A stretch of 44,426 nt of DNA from Desulfamplus sp. (lineage in GTDB: Bacteria; Desulfobacterota; Desulfobacteria; Desulfobacterales; Desulfobacteraceae), in assembly GCA_015232935.1 (NCBI GenBank), contig JADFYT010000002.1:1-44426 (forward strand), read 5' to 3'. The notes under the pieces were generated by a model. That model was not told the DNA's origin, made no database searches, and saw only the letters and a list, made by a program, of their open reading frames with translations. Of this stretch, positions 8,073 through 16,685 are shown piece by piece (within the stretch, counting starts at the first letter, position 1; the number at the start of each line of letters is the position of its first letter). The translations under genes were made by a program, and so were the position numbers.

Positions 8073-8828
8073 ATGCGAATCATTGCACCATCAATATTAT
8101 CAGCCGACTTTACAAAACTTGGTCAGGAACTCAAAGATGTAGAGAGTGCCGGTGCTGACTGGATACACATTGATGTGATGGATGGGCACTTTGTCCCCAA
8201 CATAACTTATGGACCCATAATCGTGGAGGCGTGCAAGAAAGCAACTGCTCTTGCGTTAGATGTCCATCTGATGATTGAAAAACCTGATCTTATGATCCCC
8301 GAGTTTGTAAACGCGGGAGCGGATCTTATCTCTGTACACGCTGAAGCGTGTACTCATCTTCACAGAACTATTCAGTACATAAAATCATTTAAGAGTGCAA
8401 GATGTGCAAATGAAAATCAGAATAATGAAGGTAGCTATAACAATGCAAATAGCCACAATGATGGAGATAGTGCCAAAAGCAGTGTCGAGCCAGAAGAGAA
8501 TTATGTAAAAGCGGGAGTTGCCCTGAATCCTGGCACTCCTTTGAGTGCCGTTGAATGGGTGATTGAAGAGGTTGATTTTGTTTTGATCATGAGTGTTAAT
8601 CCGGGATTCGGTGGCCAAAAATTCATCCCTTCAAGCCTTGAGAAGATAAAATCGCTTGCAGTCATGATAAAAGACAGAAATTCAAAGGCAATCATCCAGG
8701 TAGATGGCGGAGTAAGCCCCAAAACCATTTCCAGGATTGCCGATGCCGGAGCGACATCATTTGTTGCAGGGTCAGCCATATTCAACTCTTCTGATTACAA
8801 GGAGACCATAGATGCGTTGAGGGATTAG
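8073..8828 (+). CDS. rpe: Ribulose-5-phosphate 3-epimerase with a ~40-residue insertion
   Basis: Interconverts ribulose 5-phosphate and xylulose 5-phosphate in the pentose phosphate pathway; a transketolase gene lies elsewhere in this window. TIM-barrel signatures are visible: [14 protein letters not shown] (4-17), [16 protein letters not shown] (33-48), [10 protein letters not shown] (62-71), HAE (89-91), [21 protein letters not shown] and VDGGV. The catalytic Asp, His and metal ligands appear intact. At 251 residues it is about 30 longer than usual because of an Asn/Ser/Glu-rich stretch at residues about 105-144, between the helix after HAE and the [11 protein letters not shown] strand. AGGAGA lies 12 bases before ATG 8073. 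Confidence 0.95.
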   Translation: MRIIAPSILSADFTKLGQELKDVESAGADWIHIDVMDGHFVPNITYGPIIVEACKKATALALDVHLMIEKPDLMIPEFVNAGADLISVHAEACTHLHRTIQYIKSFKSARCANENQNNEGSYNNANSHNDGDSAKSSVEPEENYVKAGVALNPGTPLSAVEWVIEEVDFVLIMSVNPGFGGQKFIPSSLEKIKSLAVMIKDRNSKAIIQVDGGVSPKTISRIADAGATSFVAGSAIFNSSDYKETIDALRD

Positions 8829-8876
8829 TCTTTTGTTAAAGTTTACAATGTCAGGTGTGGTTTTTGAATATTTAAA

Positions 8877-9005
8877 ATGCACGGAGATATTTTATTTTAT
8901 GATATAGCAAGAAAGTTAATTGATGCTCAAAAAGAGAAAAAATTTTATACAGAGTTGCCAACAATAAATGAAATCTTTGATTATCCTCTAATTATTGGAG
9001 TGTAA
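8877..9005 (+). CDS. Small hypothetical ORF or gene remnant (42 aa)
   Basis: The frame reads MHGDILFYDIARKLID through DYPLIIGV and then a TAA. Reading past the stop, the same frame stays open (HGQVSWFQLSNNYTVRVE) straight into mqnB at 9066. The composition looks protein-like but I recognise no family, and there is no clear Shine-Dalgarno. It may be a fragment of a decayed gene or a small protein; I cannot choose between them. Confidence 0.25.
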   Translation: MHGDILFYDIARKLIDAQKEKKFYTELPTINEIFDYPLIIGV

Positions 9006-9065
9006 CATGGTCAGGTTAGCTGGTTTCAGCTATCGAATAATTATACTGTTAGAGTTGAGCCAGAC

Positions 9066-9974
9066 ATGCAGATACCCATAGAAAAATATCCGGCTTATCT
9101 GGTAGTTTCTGCTACTGTTATGGAGATCAGTCCTCTTTTGAGCCGATCGACAGTATTGTCAGAGAGCATGACTCCTTCAGGAGCAAGAACAATCAAGGCA
9201 AGAATCGGCAACACTGATTTTCATTCGGTGGTAACAGGCCCTGGAGTTATAAATACAGCACATGGCCTTACTGTTTATCTGGAGCGGTATGCTTGCCATC
9301 AAAAAGGGAGTGATGAAGATAGAGATAATAATCCTCTGCTTGACATCAAAAAGTCAAACTTAAATAATCTGCTGATTATCCAGACCGGCATTGCAGGATT
9401 TTTTAAAGACTCGGGCCTTGAAATGGGGGATATTGCTGTGGCAACCTCTGAAACCTATATTCATACTGGTGTAAACAGGGAAATCTCATCCTGTTCCTCA
9501 TCTTGTTCCAGCTATCCACATGATCCACTTCCATTCGATCTTCTCCCGAACCGCCCGATGAGTCGCCAGGGGCATTTTGAATTTGACAGCAACATGATCC
9601 GGAAATCATGTGCAACTATAGAAAAAGGCTTGACTGACTTCTTTTTTTCAGCCAGCTCCCGGAGATGGACAAATCAGAATCAAAGTAATCCTTTCTGTCT
9701 CATGACAGGCAATTTTATTACAGTGTCAGCCATCACATCAACCACTGAACATGCTGACCTGCTTTACAATGCATTCAACTGTCCTTGCATGGAGTCAATG
9801 GAGGGGGCTGCATCAGCCCATATAGCAGCTCTTTACAACCTTCCTTTCATTGAGATCAGGGCAGGCTCAAATCCTGTGGGAATCAGGGATAAAAAAAAAT
9901 GGGACATACCTTTGGCCTGCCTGAACGCATCTTTTGCTCTGGAGGCACTTCTTGAAAAAGGAGAACTATCTTGA
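9066..9974 (+). CDS. mqnB: Futalosine hydrolase (menaquinone biosynthesis)
   Basis: Cleaves hypoxanthine from futalosine in the alternative menaquinone pathway. The nucleoside-phosphorylase-like fold is shown by VVTGPGVINTAHGL (55-68), QTGIAGFF (106-113) and the C-terminal signature MESMEGAASAHIAALYNLPFIEIRAGSNPVGIRDKKKWD (242-280), which is diagnostic of MqnB and carries the catalytic and ribose-binding residues. It is 302 residues against roughly 220-250 normally. Extra polar material lies at about 78-99 and a Ser/Cys-rich patch at about 140-150. ATG 9066 has no clear Shine-Dalgarno. The stop overlaps the start of the next gene. Confidence 0.88.
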   Translation: MQIPIEKYPAYLVVSATVMEISPLLSRSTVLSESMTPSGARTIKARIGNTDFHSVVTGPGVINTAHGLTVYLERYACHQKGSDEDRDNNPLLDIKKSNLNNLLIIQTGIAGFFKDSGLEMGDIAVATSETYIHTGVNREISSCSSSCSSYPHDPLPFDLLPNRPMSRQGHFEFDSNMIRKSCATIEKGLTDFFFSASSRRWTNQNQSNPFCLMTGNFITVSAITSTTEHADLLYNAFNCPCMESMEGAASAHIAALYNLPFIEIRAGSNPVGIRDKKKWDIPLACLNASFALEALLEKGELS

Positions 9975-11215
9975 ACACTGACAACAATAATGAGGCTAAA
10001 TCAGATGAAAACCTTAATCTCACCGAGACAGAAGCAGAAAACAGCCTCAACAGCAATACAGAATCAAAAACAGATGCCAGTTGCAAAAGTACAAAGCCCG
10101 GAACAGACAATGATCTTGATGGCACGAAATCAAAAGTAGATGACAAGCTCAATATAGCCCAATATTTTCTGTTTATCCTTATAACTGCATCGCTTTTTCT
10201 CTGCTGGAAGATGATGCAGGGCTATATGGATCCTTTGATCATTGCCATTATTCTGTCAGTCCTGACACATCCTATATACGAATGGATCAGATTAAAATGC
10301 AATGACCGCAAAAACCTTGCGGCATTTATATCATCCGTTCTTTTGATCATGGTGATTATTGTCCCGCTGTTTCTGGTTTTTTCGGCGGTAATACGTCAAG
10401 GCATCATTTCGGTAAGTGCCATAAACAGGTGGATCGCGGATGGAAATATTGAGAGAGTTGCCCAGACTCCCATGATATCTCACTCATTGAATCTTTTGCG
10501 TGAGCAGATGGATGGGACTCTGTTTAAAGGCGTTGATTTTCAGTCCCTGATGGTAACTGTTTCATCTTATGCGGGCGAGCTTATGATGAATCAGAGCAAG
10601 TACCTTATAAGCAATATATCCTCAGTGATTGTAAAGTTCTTTCTGATGACCTTTATCTTTTTCTTTGTGATTCAGGATCAGAAAAAGATATTTGACTATA
10701 TCTTCCACTTAAGCCCTCTCTCCTCTACACATGAGAAGATTTTGATTGAAAAGATAAAAGCTGTCGCAAAATCGGCTCTTCTGGGCACTTTGGTGACGGC
10801 AATATCACAGGGGACAGCCGGAGGGATTGCGTTTGCGATATGCGGTCTGCCTGGTTTTTTCTGGGGGGCTGTGATGGCCTTTGCATCCCTTATACCCTTT
10901 GTCGGAACTTCTCTTATCTGGGGGCCTGCCGTTATCTGGCTGTTTCTTTCAGGTTCATGGCCATACGCTCTTTTTCTTACCATCTGGTCTGTTTTTGTGG
11001 TAGGAACCATAGATAATGTTGTCCGCCCTCTTTTCATGAAAGGCTCTGCCGGCATGGGGACGCTTCTGATATTCTTTTCAATCATTGGGGGTCTGAATTA
11101 TTTTGGAATAACCGGTCTTCTGTATGGCCCTATGATATTTGGATTGACAATTGTTTTGCTTTATATTTATGACCTTGAATTTCATGATTTTTTGAAGCAG
11201 CAGGATGAGATATGA
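9971..11215 (+). CDS. AI-2E family (PerM-like) membrane protein
   Basis: A 414-residue integral membrane protein of the AI-2E/PerM family, whose members have been linked variously to autoinducer-2 or ion export; the substrate here is unknown. The first 60 residues are hydrophilic and rich in Asn, Asp, Glu, Ser and Thr. About seven or eight membrane segments follow, with family features such as [19 protein letters not shown] and [25 protein letters not shown], ending in the [11 protein letters not shown] region. The start is TTG at 9971, overlapping the mqnB TGA and preceded by AAGGAG at 7 bases, so translation is probably coupled. The next gene starts at its stop (ATGA overlap). Confidence 0.85.
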   Translation: MNTDNNNEAKSDENLNLTETEAENSLNSNTESKTDASCKSTKPGTDNDLDGTKSKVDDKLNIAQYFLFILITASLFLCWKMMQGYMDPLIIAIILSVLTHPIYEWIRLKCNDRKNLAAFISSVLLIMVIIVPLFLVFSAVIRQGIISVSAINRWIADGNIERVAQTPMISHSLNLLREQMDGTLFKGVDFQSLMVTVSSYAGELMMNQSKYLISNISSVIVKFFLMTFIFFFVIQDQKKIFDYIFHLSPLSSTHEKILIEKIKAVAKSALLGTLVTAISQGTAGGIAFAICGLPGFFWGAVMAFASLIPFVGTSLIWGPAVIWLFLSGSWPYALFLTIWSVFVVGTIDNVVRPLFMKGSAGMGTLLIFFSIIGGLNYFGITGLLYGPMIFGLTIVLLYIYDLEFHDFLKQQDEI

Positions 11216-13503
11216 AAAGCAAAGAAGATGACAAGCACGAATCAGAACTGGAATCTCTCAAAATTGAGCTTCAGGAGCTAAAGGCCAAGTTCATGGAGCA
11301 CTCCGTCCAAGCAGAGAATGCAATCAAGGCAAAAGGGGAGTTTCTGGCCAACATGAGCCATGAAATCAGGACTCCGATGAACGGAATCATCGGCATGATG
11401 CACATTCTTATGGACACCCCGTTGACACAGGAGCAAAAAAAATATGCGGGGCTTGTTTTCTCAAGTGCCAATTCTCTTCTATCCCTGATTAATGATATTC
11501 TTGACTTTTCAAAGATTGAAGCCGGCAAACTTGAATTTGAAAAGAGAAGTTTTGATCTTCAGGTTACCATGGAGGATATCAATGCCGTGCCCGCAATCCA
11601 GGCAAAGAACAAGGGGATTGATTTTGCATTTACAATGGCACCTGATGTCCCAAGACTTCTTAAAGGTGACCCTGGACGGTTGCGTCAGATAATGAATAAT
11701 CTGACTGGAAATGCCATAAAGTTTACCGAAAGCGGCGGCGTTACCATAAGGATTGATCTTGAGGATGAGACAGAGATCAGTGCCCGGCTGAAATTTTCCA
11801 TTGATGATACCGGTATAGGTATTCCTCCTGATAAAATAGGCAGATTGTTTGAGGCTTTTCAACAGGCTGATGCTTCCACAACTCGCCAGTTCGGAGGTAC
11901 CGGACTTGGCCTGTCTATCTCCAAAATGCTGGTTGAGCTTATGAATGGTTCCATAGGCGTTGAAAGCGATGAACTTATAGGCAGCACATTCTGGTTTACT
12001 ATAGAGCTTGACAAACAGAGACCTGAGGATATTTCTGAAATGGATTTCAATATGTCATTTGCCGGCAATCTTGCGAACCAGCGAGTGCTCATTGTCGGGG
12101 ATGACCTTGCAGCATGTCACTCTCTTCGGGAAAATCTGATAGCTCTTGATATCAGGACTGACGGGACAGACAGTGTTGATGACGCACTTGAAAAACTTGT
12201 AACTGCCTGGGTAGAGAAAGATCCTTTTAAGGTAGTTCTTGTCGATATCCAGAGTGGCAGCATAAACCCCGAAACTCTTGGAATAAAGGTCACTGAAACT
12301 CCTTGTCTCCAGGATGTAAAATTAGTCCTTGTTACGGCAACTGGTAAAAAAGGGGATGCAAAACGGTTTGAGGAGTTGGGGTTTTCAGCATATATCAGCA
12401 AGCCTCTGGATCTGGATCTTTTGAATGACTGCCTTAAAGCAATAATGTGTCAGCAGGCCAACCCCTCTACCGGGATTCATCTGCCTATCATCACAAGACA
12501 CTCTATCGCGGAAAACAAGAAACACCTTAAAAAAATTCTTGTGGTGGAAGACAATGAAACCAATATGATTGTGGCAAAAACACTTTTGTCAAAGCTCGGG
12601 TATAACGCTGATGAGGCGTTCAACGGCAAAGAAGGTGTGGACAAAGTCCGGTCAACCCATTATGATATTGTCTTCATGGACTGCCAGATGCCTGTCATGG
12701 ATGGATTCAGTGCGACAAGGCAGATTCGGGAAATTGAGAGGGCAGGAATACACATCCCCATTGTAGCCATGACTGCCAATGCCATGAAGGGTGATAAAGA
12801 GAGATGTATTGAGGCTGGGATGGATGATTTCATCTCAAAACCTGTTGATCCTCAACAGCTTGCCCAGGTGATAAACAAATATATATCTCTAAAGGCGTTA
12901 ACTGCCAGTATCCCGAATCAATCTGGATATCCAGGGCCTGTTTACCATGCTTCAGGTTTTGATGGACATTCTGAGTGTGCCGAGAACTTTTCTGAAGGTT
13001 ACACTCATCATCAATCAAATGATCGTAAGGTATCAGACGAGAGCCAAATGACAGATTGGACTCGTGCTGGAGATGAGTTTCAGACGGCAGATGATTTTCA
13101 GGAACCTGATGAGCATCATGATATAATTGAAAAAGATGAGAAACCTGGTGAAACCTCAGCGTCAGAACCACAAGTTTTTGACAGATTGGCCATGCTCAAA
13201 AGATTTGGAGATGATGAAGAGACCGTATTATTGATTATTGATGCTTTTATTGAAGAGGCCCATGACATAGCTGCTTCTCTTGATAAGGCTGTAAATAGCG
13301 GTGATGAAGAGGCTATAAAGGCACTAAGCCACGCTTTAAAAGGATCGTCTGCAAATGTTCATGCAATGCTGCTTAACATCAAGGCAACCGAGATGGAGAT
13401 AACCGTAAAAAAAGGAATCATGAACCGCACACCTTCACTTCTGGAAGAGATAAAAAATGAGTTGAAACTGTTCACTGACTTTGTAACTACTGGCCATGTA
13501 TGA
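11212..13503 (+). CDS. Soluble hybrid histidine kinase (HisKA-HATPase-REC-REC-HPt)
   Basis: A 763-residue phosphorelay protein with no membrane segment, so it is cytoplasmic. Order: short coiled coil (about 5-45); HisKA with phosphoacceptor H50 in [11 protein letters not shown]; HATPase with N-box [11 protein letters not shown] and G-boxes DDTGIGI and GGTGLGL; REC1 (about 290-410, D345); REC2 (about 440-560, D490 in [12 protein letters not shown]); a polar linker; and a C-terminal HPt domain with H707 in [14 protein letters not shown]. In REC1 one residue of the acidic pair is Gly (IVGDD), so REC1 may be weak or non-phosphorylated. No sensor domain is visible, so the input may come through the coiled coil or a partner. 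ATGA overlaps on both sides tie it to the AI-2E-family gene and the REC-TPR gene. Confidence 0.93.
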   Translation: MKSKEDDKHESELESLKIELQELKAKFMEHSVQAENAIKAKGEFLANMSHEIRTPMNGIIGMMHILMDTPLTQEQKKYAGLVFSSANSLLSLINDILDFSKIEAGKLEFEKRSFDLQVTMEDINAVPAIQAKNKGIDFAFTMAPDVPRLLKGDPGRLRQIMNNLTGNAIKFTESGGVTIRIDLEDETEISARLKFSIDDTGIGIPPDKIGRLFEAFQQADASTTRQFGGTGLGLSISKMLVELMNGSIGVESDELIGSTFWFTIELDKQRPEDISEMDFNMSFAGNLANQRVLIVGDDLAACHSLRENLIALDIRTDGTDSVDDALEKLVTAWVEKDPFKVVLVDIQSGSINPETLGIKVTETPCLQDVKLVLVTATGKKGDAKRFEELGFSAYISKPLDLDLLNDCLKAIMCQQANPSTGIHLPIITRHSIAENKKHLKKILVVEDNETNMIVAKTLLSKLGYNADEAFNGKEGVDKVRSTHYDIVFMDCQMPVMDGFSATRQIREIERAGIHIPIVAMTANAMKGDKERCIEAGMDDFISKPVDPQQLAQVINKYISLKALTASIPNQSGYPGPVYHASGFDGHSECAENFSEGYTHHQSNDRKVSDESQMTDWTRAGDEFQTADDFQEPDEHHDIIEKDEKPGETSASEPQVFDRLAMLKRFGDDEETVLLIIDAFIEEAHDIAASLDKAVNSGDEEAIKALSHALKGSSANVHAMLLNIKATEMEITVKKGIMNRTPSLLEEIKNELKLFTDFVTTGHV

Positions 13504-14687
13504 GGGATTCAATGATTGATATAAACACTATGTCAGTTCTTATCGTTGATGATATGAAAAGCATGAGGCTTTCCATACGTAATATGTTTAAACAACTGCG
13601 TCTCGGCAGCAATATACGTCATGCTGAAAATGGCCGTGAAGCCCTTAAAATACTGGCGGAGGTTCCTGTTGACATGGCGGTAATAGATTGGAACATGCCC
13701 GTAATGAACGGCATTACGCTTCTTAACAATATAAGGAATACCAAAAATCTTCGTGATATGCCTGTCATTATGATTACAGCCGAGGCAGAAAGAGATATTG
13801 TGCTTAACGTAGCTGAATCCGATATTGATGCCTATCTTCTAAAGCCTCTTACCATGAAGTCCCTGGAGGAAAAGGTTAAAACGGTCATTCATTCCGCAAA
13901 CAATCCGGACAAGGCAACTGTTCACCTTTATAATGCAAGGGATTTTGAAGAGGCCGGAGATATAGACAGTGCAATTGAAGAGACACGCCTTGCATTGCAG
14001 GAGAGACCAAAAGCATCCAGAATTTTAAGAAACCTTGGACTTCTTTATGATAAAGCCAATAACGACAAGATGGCAGAAAAGTGTCTTCAAAAAGCTGTTG
14101 CAGTTAACAGGGAGGATGATGTATCAAGGTTTCTGCTGGTCGATTTCTATCTTAAAAGGAATGATCTTGCAAGTGCGGTCAATTACTATGAGCAGGCCAG
14201 AGTTCTGGGTTCACAGATAATTTCCAAGGGTGTCGAGATCGGTGAGAGACTGATTGAAAGAGGAATGGTCTCTGAAGCGGTAAGTATATTTACCCGAGTG
14301 ATGAAGAGTTCAAAAGACACGCTTTCCATCAAGGATAATGTGGTGAATATCTGTATTGAGCATGGTGAGTACGGATATGCCAAACAGCTGCTGGCTGACC
14401 TTATTGGTGATCAGCCGGAACGGGTTGACCTGAAACTCAGGGCGGCACGGCTCTATGCAAAGATAAACGAGCCAGACAAGGCATTGGAATATTATGAAAC
14501 TGTTAACAGTGTTGCCAAAATTGACAAGGATTTGACAACCCAGGAGTTCATTGATGTAAAGATTATGCTTGCAAGGGCATATATTGAAAAAAACAAGCCC
14601 TTTATTGTAGAGCAGTATCTGAACCAGATACTTAAACTTGACCCCAACCATGCTGTTGCACTGGAACTAAGGAGGCAGAATGCTTGA
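13500..14687 (+). CDS. Response regulator with REC and TPR domains
   Basis: REC domain at about 12-130, with acidic pair D17-D18, phosphoacceptor D63 in [12 protein letters not shown] and conserved Lys in AYLLKPL. It is followed by about 260 residues of tetratricopeptide-like helices (for example [25 protein letters not shown]). No DNA-binding output is present, so signalling is probably through protein-protein contact. ATG 13500 overlaps the kinase stop (ATGA). ATG 13512, five bases after GAGGG, is an alternative. It is the likely receiver for the hybrid kinase encoded just upstream. Confidence 0.9.
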   Translation: MRDSMIDINTMSVLIVDDMKSMRLSIRNMFKQLRLGSNIRHAENGREALKILAEVPVDMAVIDWNMPVMNGITLLNNIRNTKNLRDMPVIMITAEAERDIVLNVAESDIDAYLLKPLTMKSLEEKVKTVIHSANNPDKATVHLYNARDFEEAGDIDSAIEETRLALQERPKASRILRNLGLLYDKANNDKMAEKCLQKAVAVNREDDVSRFLLVDFYLKRNDLASAVNYYEQARVLGSQIISKGVEIGERLIERGMVSEAVSIFTRVMKSSKDTLSIKDNVVNICIEHGEYGYAKQLLADLIGDQPERVDLKLRAARLYAKINEPDKALEYYETVNSVAKIDKDLTTQEFIDVKIMLARAYIEKNKPFIVEQYLNQILKLDPNHAVALELRRQNA

Positions 14688-14988
14688 TTCATACCTTTCA
14701 ATCTGTATGCAAACCCCTTAGGAATGAGTCCGAAATAACATTCCCATTTTAAAATCCATATACGACGTCCTTCAGTCCCGGTGTATTCTGAAATGAGCAA
14801 GTAAGTGAGTTCTGCAGCAAGGCTGTTTTTAAAAAGATATTTTTTTGATCTAAACGAACATGGTCGGATGGGAAGCCGGCCACCCCCAAGCATGAAAACC
14901 GTAATGTGTTTTCACGGTAAATTAGAGATATATTCTGACTAAGGCGTTGTGAATATTTACCAGTAACTCCTATAAAAGTAATAAGTTT
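14688..14988. other. Intergenic region before parA (301 bp)
   Basis: No gene is supported here. It holds a weak hairpin (GGAATG 14721-14726 / CATTCC 14739-14744, then CATTTT) that could end the upstream operon, and one copy of the hairpin repeat at 14878-14921. No canonical parS (TGTTTCACGTGAAACA-like) palindrome is present. Confidence 0.5.
14878..14921 (+). repeat. Intergenic hairpin repeat, copy 1
   Basis: GGCCACCCCCAAG, then CATGAAAAC, an 8-base loop and GTTTTCACG, then GTAAA. The same layout recurs at 18797-18835 and 28167-28205. In this copy the inner stem pair is C-G. Confidence 0.6.
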
Positions 14989-15747
14989 ATGACAAAAATA
15001 ATAAGTGTAGCAAATCAGAAGGGCGGAGTCGGCAAAACTACTACCGCTGTTAATCTTGCAGCCGCTCTCGCACAAAAAGACAAAAAAACATTGATCGTGG
15101 ATTGTGACCCTCAGGCCAATGCCACAACCGCAATAAGAATCAACAAGTCCTCTCTTGACTACTCGTTGTATCACGGACTCATAGGAGAGGCTCAGATGGT
15201 TGATATAATTCAGCCTACCGCCATGGAGAATCTTATGATTGTCCCTTCAAATGTTGAGCTTATAGGATTTGAAGTGGAGATGATGTCAAGCAAGGGAAGG
15301 GAGGAAATTCTAAAAAAGCTCCTGGCCACGGTACATGAGGATTTTGACTATTTTGTTATTGATTGTCCTCCATCTTTAAGCCTGTTGACCCTTAACGCCC
15401 TTACAGCCTCGGATTCTGTTGTTATACCTCTGCAAAGTGAATTTCTTGCCCTGGAAGGAGTCGGCCAGTTACTCAAAACCATCAAACTTATCAAGCAGTC
15501 ATTTAATCCCGGATTGAAAATTGAGGGGATACTCATGACAATGTTTGATAAAAGGACAAATCTTTCGAGGCAGGTTGCTCAGGATGCTGAAGGATACTTT
15601 AAGGAGATGATTTTCAAAACCAGAATTCCAAGGTGTATCAAACTTGGAGAAGCTCCAAGTTATGGTATGCCTGTGATTACCTATGATCCATCTTCTATTG
15701 CCTCCTTGAGTTATCTGGCACTTGCAGAGGAGTTGATTACAAGATGA
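14989..15747 (+). CDS. parA: Chromosome partitioning ATPase ParA/Soj
   Basis: A 252-residue ParA of the short chromosomal (Soj) type without an N-terminal DNA-binding extension. The deviant Walker A is KGGVGKTTT (11-19), DCDPQANAT (about 39-47) is Walker A', and DYFVIDCPPS is Walker B. It acts with ParB, encoded immediately downstream (ATGA overlap), in origin segregation. Length is normal and there is no insertion. The pair may lie near the replication origin, but no dnaA, gid or parS is visible here to confirm that. Confidence 0.95.
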   Translation: MTKIISVANQKGGVGKTTTAVNLAAALAQKDKKTLIVDCDPQANATTAIRINKSSLDYSLYHGLIGEAQMVDIIQPTAMENLMIVPSNVELIGFEVEMMSSKGREEILKKLLATVHEDFDYFVIDCPPSLSLLTLNALTASDSVVIPLQSEFLALEGVGQLLKTIKLIKQSFNPGLKIEGILMTMFDKRTNLSRQVAQDAEGYFKEMIFKTRIPRCIKLGEAPSYGMPVITYDPSSIASLSYLALAEELITR

Positions 15748-16631
15748 CCATCAATGCGAAAACAGGAGCTGGAAGGAGAACCGGCCTTGGCAGAGGAATA
15801 TCCGCCCTGATTCCCGACCTTGATACTCTGGATGAAAATACCGGCGGTTTTTTCATGTGCAGGACAGATGATATAGTACCCAACCGCTTTCAGCCCAGAA
15901 CCTCTTTTTCAGAAGAGGAGCTTGAAAGGCTTACAAACTCAGTTATTGAACAGGGTATTCTCCAGCCTCTTCTTGTCAGAAAACAGAAGCAGGGGGGATA
16001 TGAACTCATTGCCGGAGAGAGGCGGCTTCGTGCCGCAAAGCGTGCGAATCTTGACCATGTCCCTGCGATTGTCAAGGATCTTACGGATGAGCAGATGCTC
16101 GAAGTCTCCATTATTGAAAATGTTCAAAGATCTAACCTTAACCCTCTGGAAGAGGCAGATGCCTACCACAGACTTATAAGTGAATTTCAATATACCCAGG
16201 AGATGGTGGCTCAGAAGATTGGAAAAAACCGATCTACCATTGCAAATTTTCTCAGACTCAGGGCATTGCCTGAGCCTGTTATGCAAAGCCTTGCAAATGA
16301 GGAGATATCAATGGGACATGCCCGTGCCATACTTGGTGCCGGCAGTGCGGAACAGCAGATAAAAACCTGGCAGATCGTAGTTGCAAAAAGCCTCTCTGTC
16401 AGGGCAACAGAGCATCTTGTGAAAAAAAATAAATTTCAGTCAGAATCCAGACAGAACTGTTCACACGCTCATGATATGGATTATATCAAAACCGTCTGTT
16501 CTGACCTTACACGTAAAATAAGCTACCCCGTATCCATCAGAAAGACAGGTGAAAAGGGCAGGGTTGAGATATTTTTTAAAGACAGCAAGGAATTTGAACG
16601 TATTATTGAACTGCTCAACAATGTGCCATGA
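15744..16631 (+). CDS. parB: Chromosome partitioning protein ParB/Spo0J
   Basis: 295 residues. The N-terminal GLGRGISALIPD is typical of chromosomal ParB. The CTPase/ParB-N domain shows IVPNRFQPRTSF, GILQPLLVRK, YELIAGERRLRAAK (the GERRxRA nucleotide motif) and IENVQRSNLNPLEEADAY. The helix-turn-helix is EMVAQKIGKNRSTIANFLRL, and a dimerisation domain forms the C-terminus. It binds parS and slides along DNA as a CTP-dependent clamp in this family. It starts inside the parA stop codon. Confidence 0.95.
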   Translation: MTINAKTGAGRRTGLGRGISALIPDLDTLDENTGGFFMCRTDDIVPNRFQPRTSFSEEELERLTNSVIEQGILQPLLVRKQKQGGYELIAGERRLRAAKRANLDHVPAIVKDLTDEQMLEVSIIENVQRSNLNPLEEADAYHRLISEFQYTQEMVAQKIGKNRSTIANFLRLRALPEPVMQSLANEEISMGHARAILGAGSAEQQIKTWQIVVAKSLSVRATEHLVKKNKFQSESRQNCSHAHDMDYIKTVCSDLTRKISYPVSIRKTGEKGRVEIFFKDSKEFERIIELLNNVP

Positions 16632-16685
16632 GAATGGCTCTGTAATTCCCACCTTATTCAATTTCCAGGTAACACATAAAAAACA

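Noticed and set aside
9971-11215. Calling the AI-2E family protein a proven autoinducer-2 exporter
   Set aside because: The family name reflects one studied member. No luxS or lsr genes are visible and the substrate cannot be read from sequence.
14688-14988. parS site near parAB
   Set aside because: The TGTTTTCACGG in hairpin repeat copy 1 only superficially resembles parS. It is not palindromic in the parS register and recurs at places unrelated to parAB.
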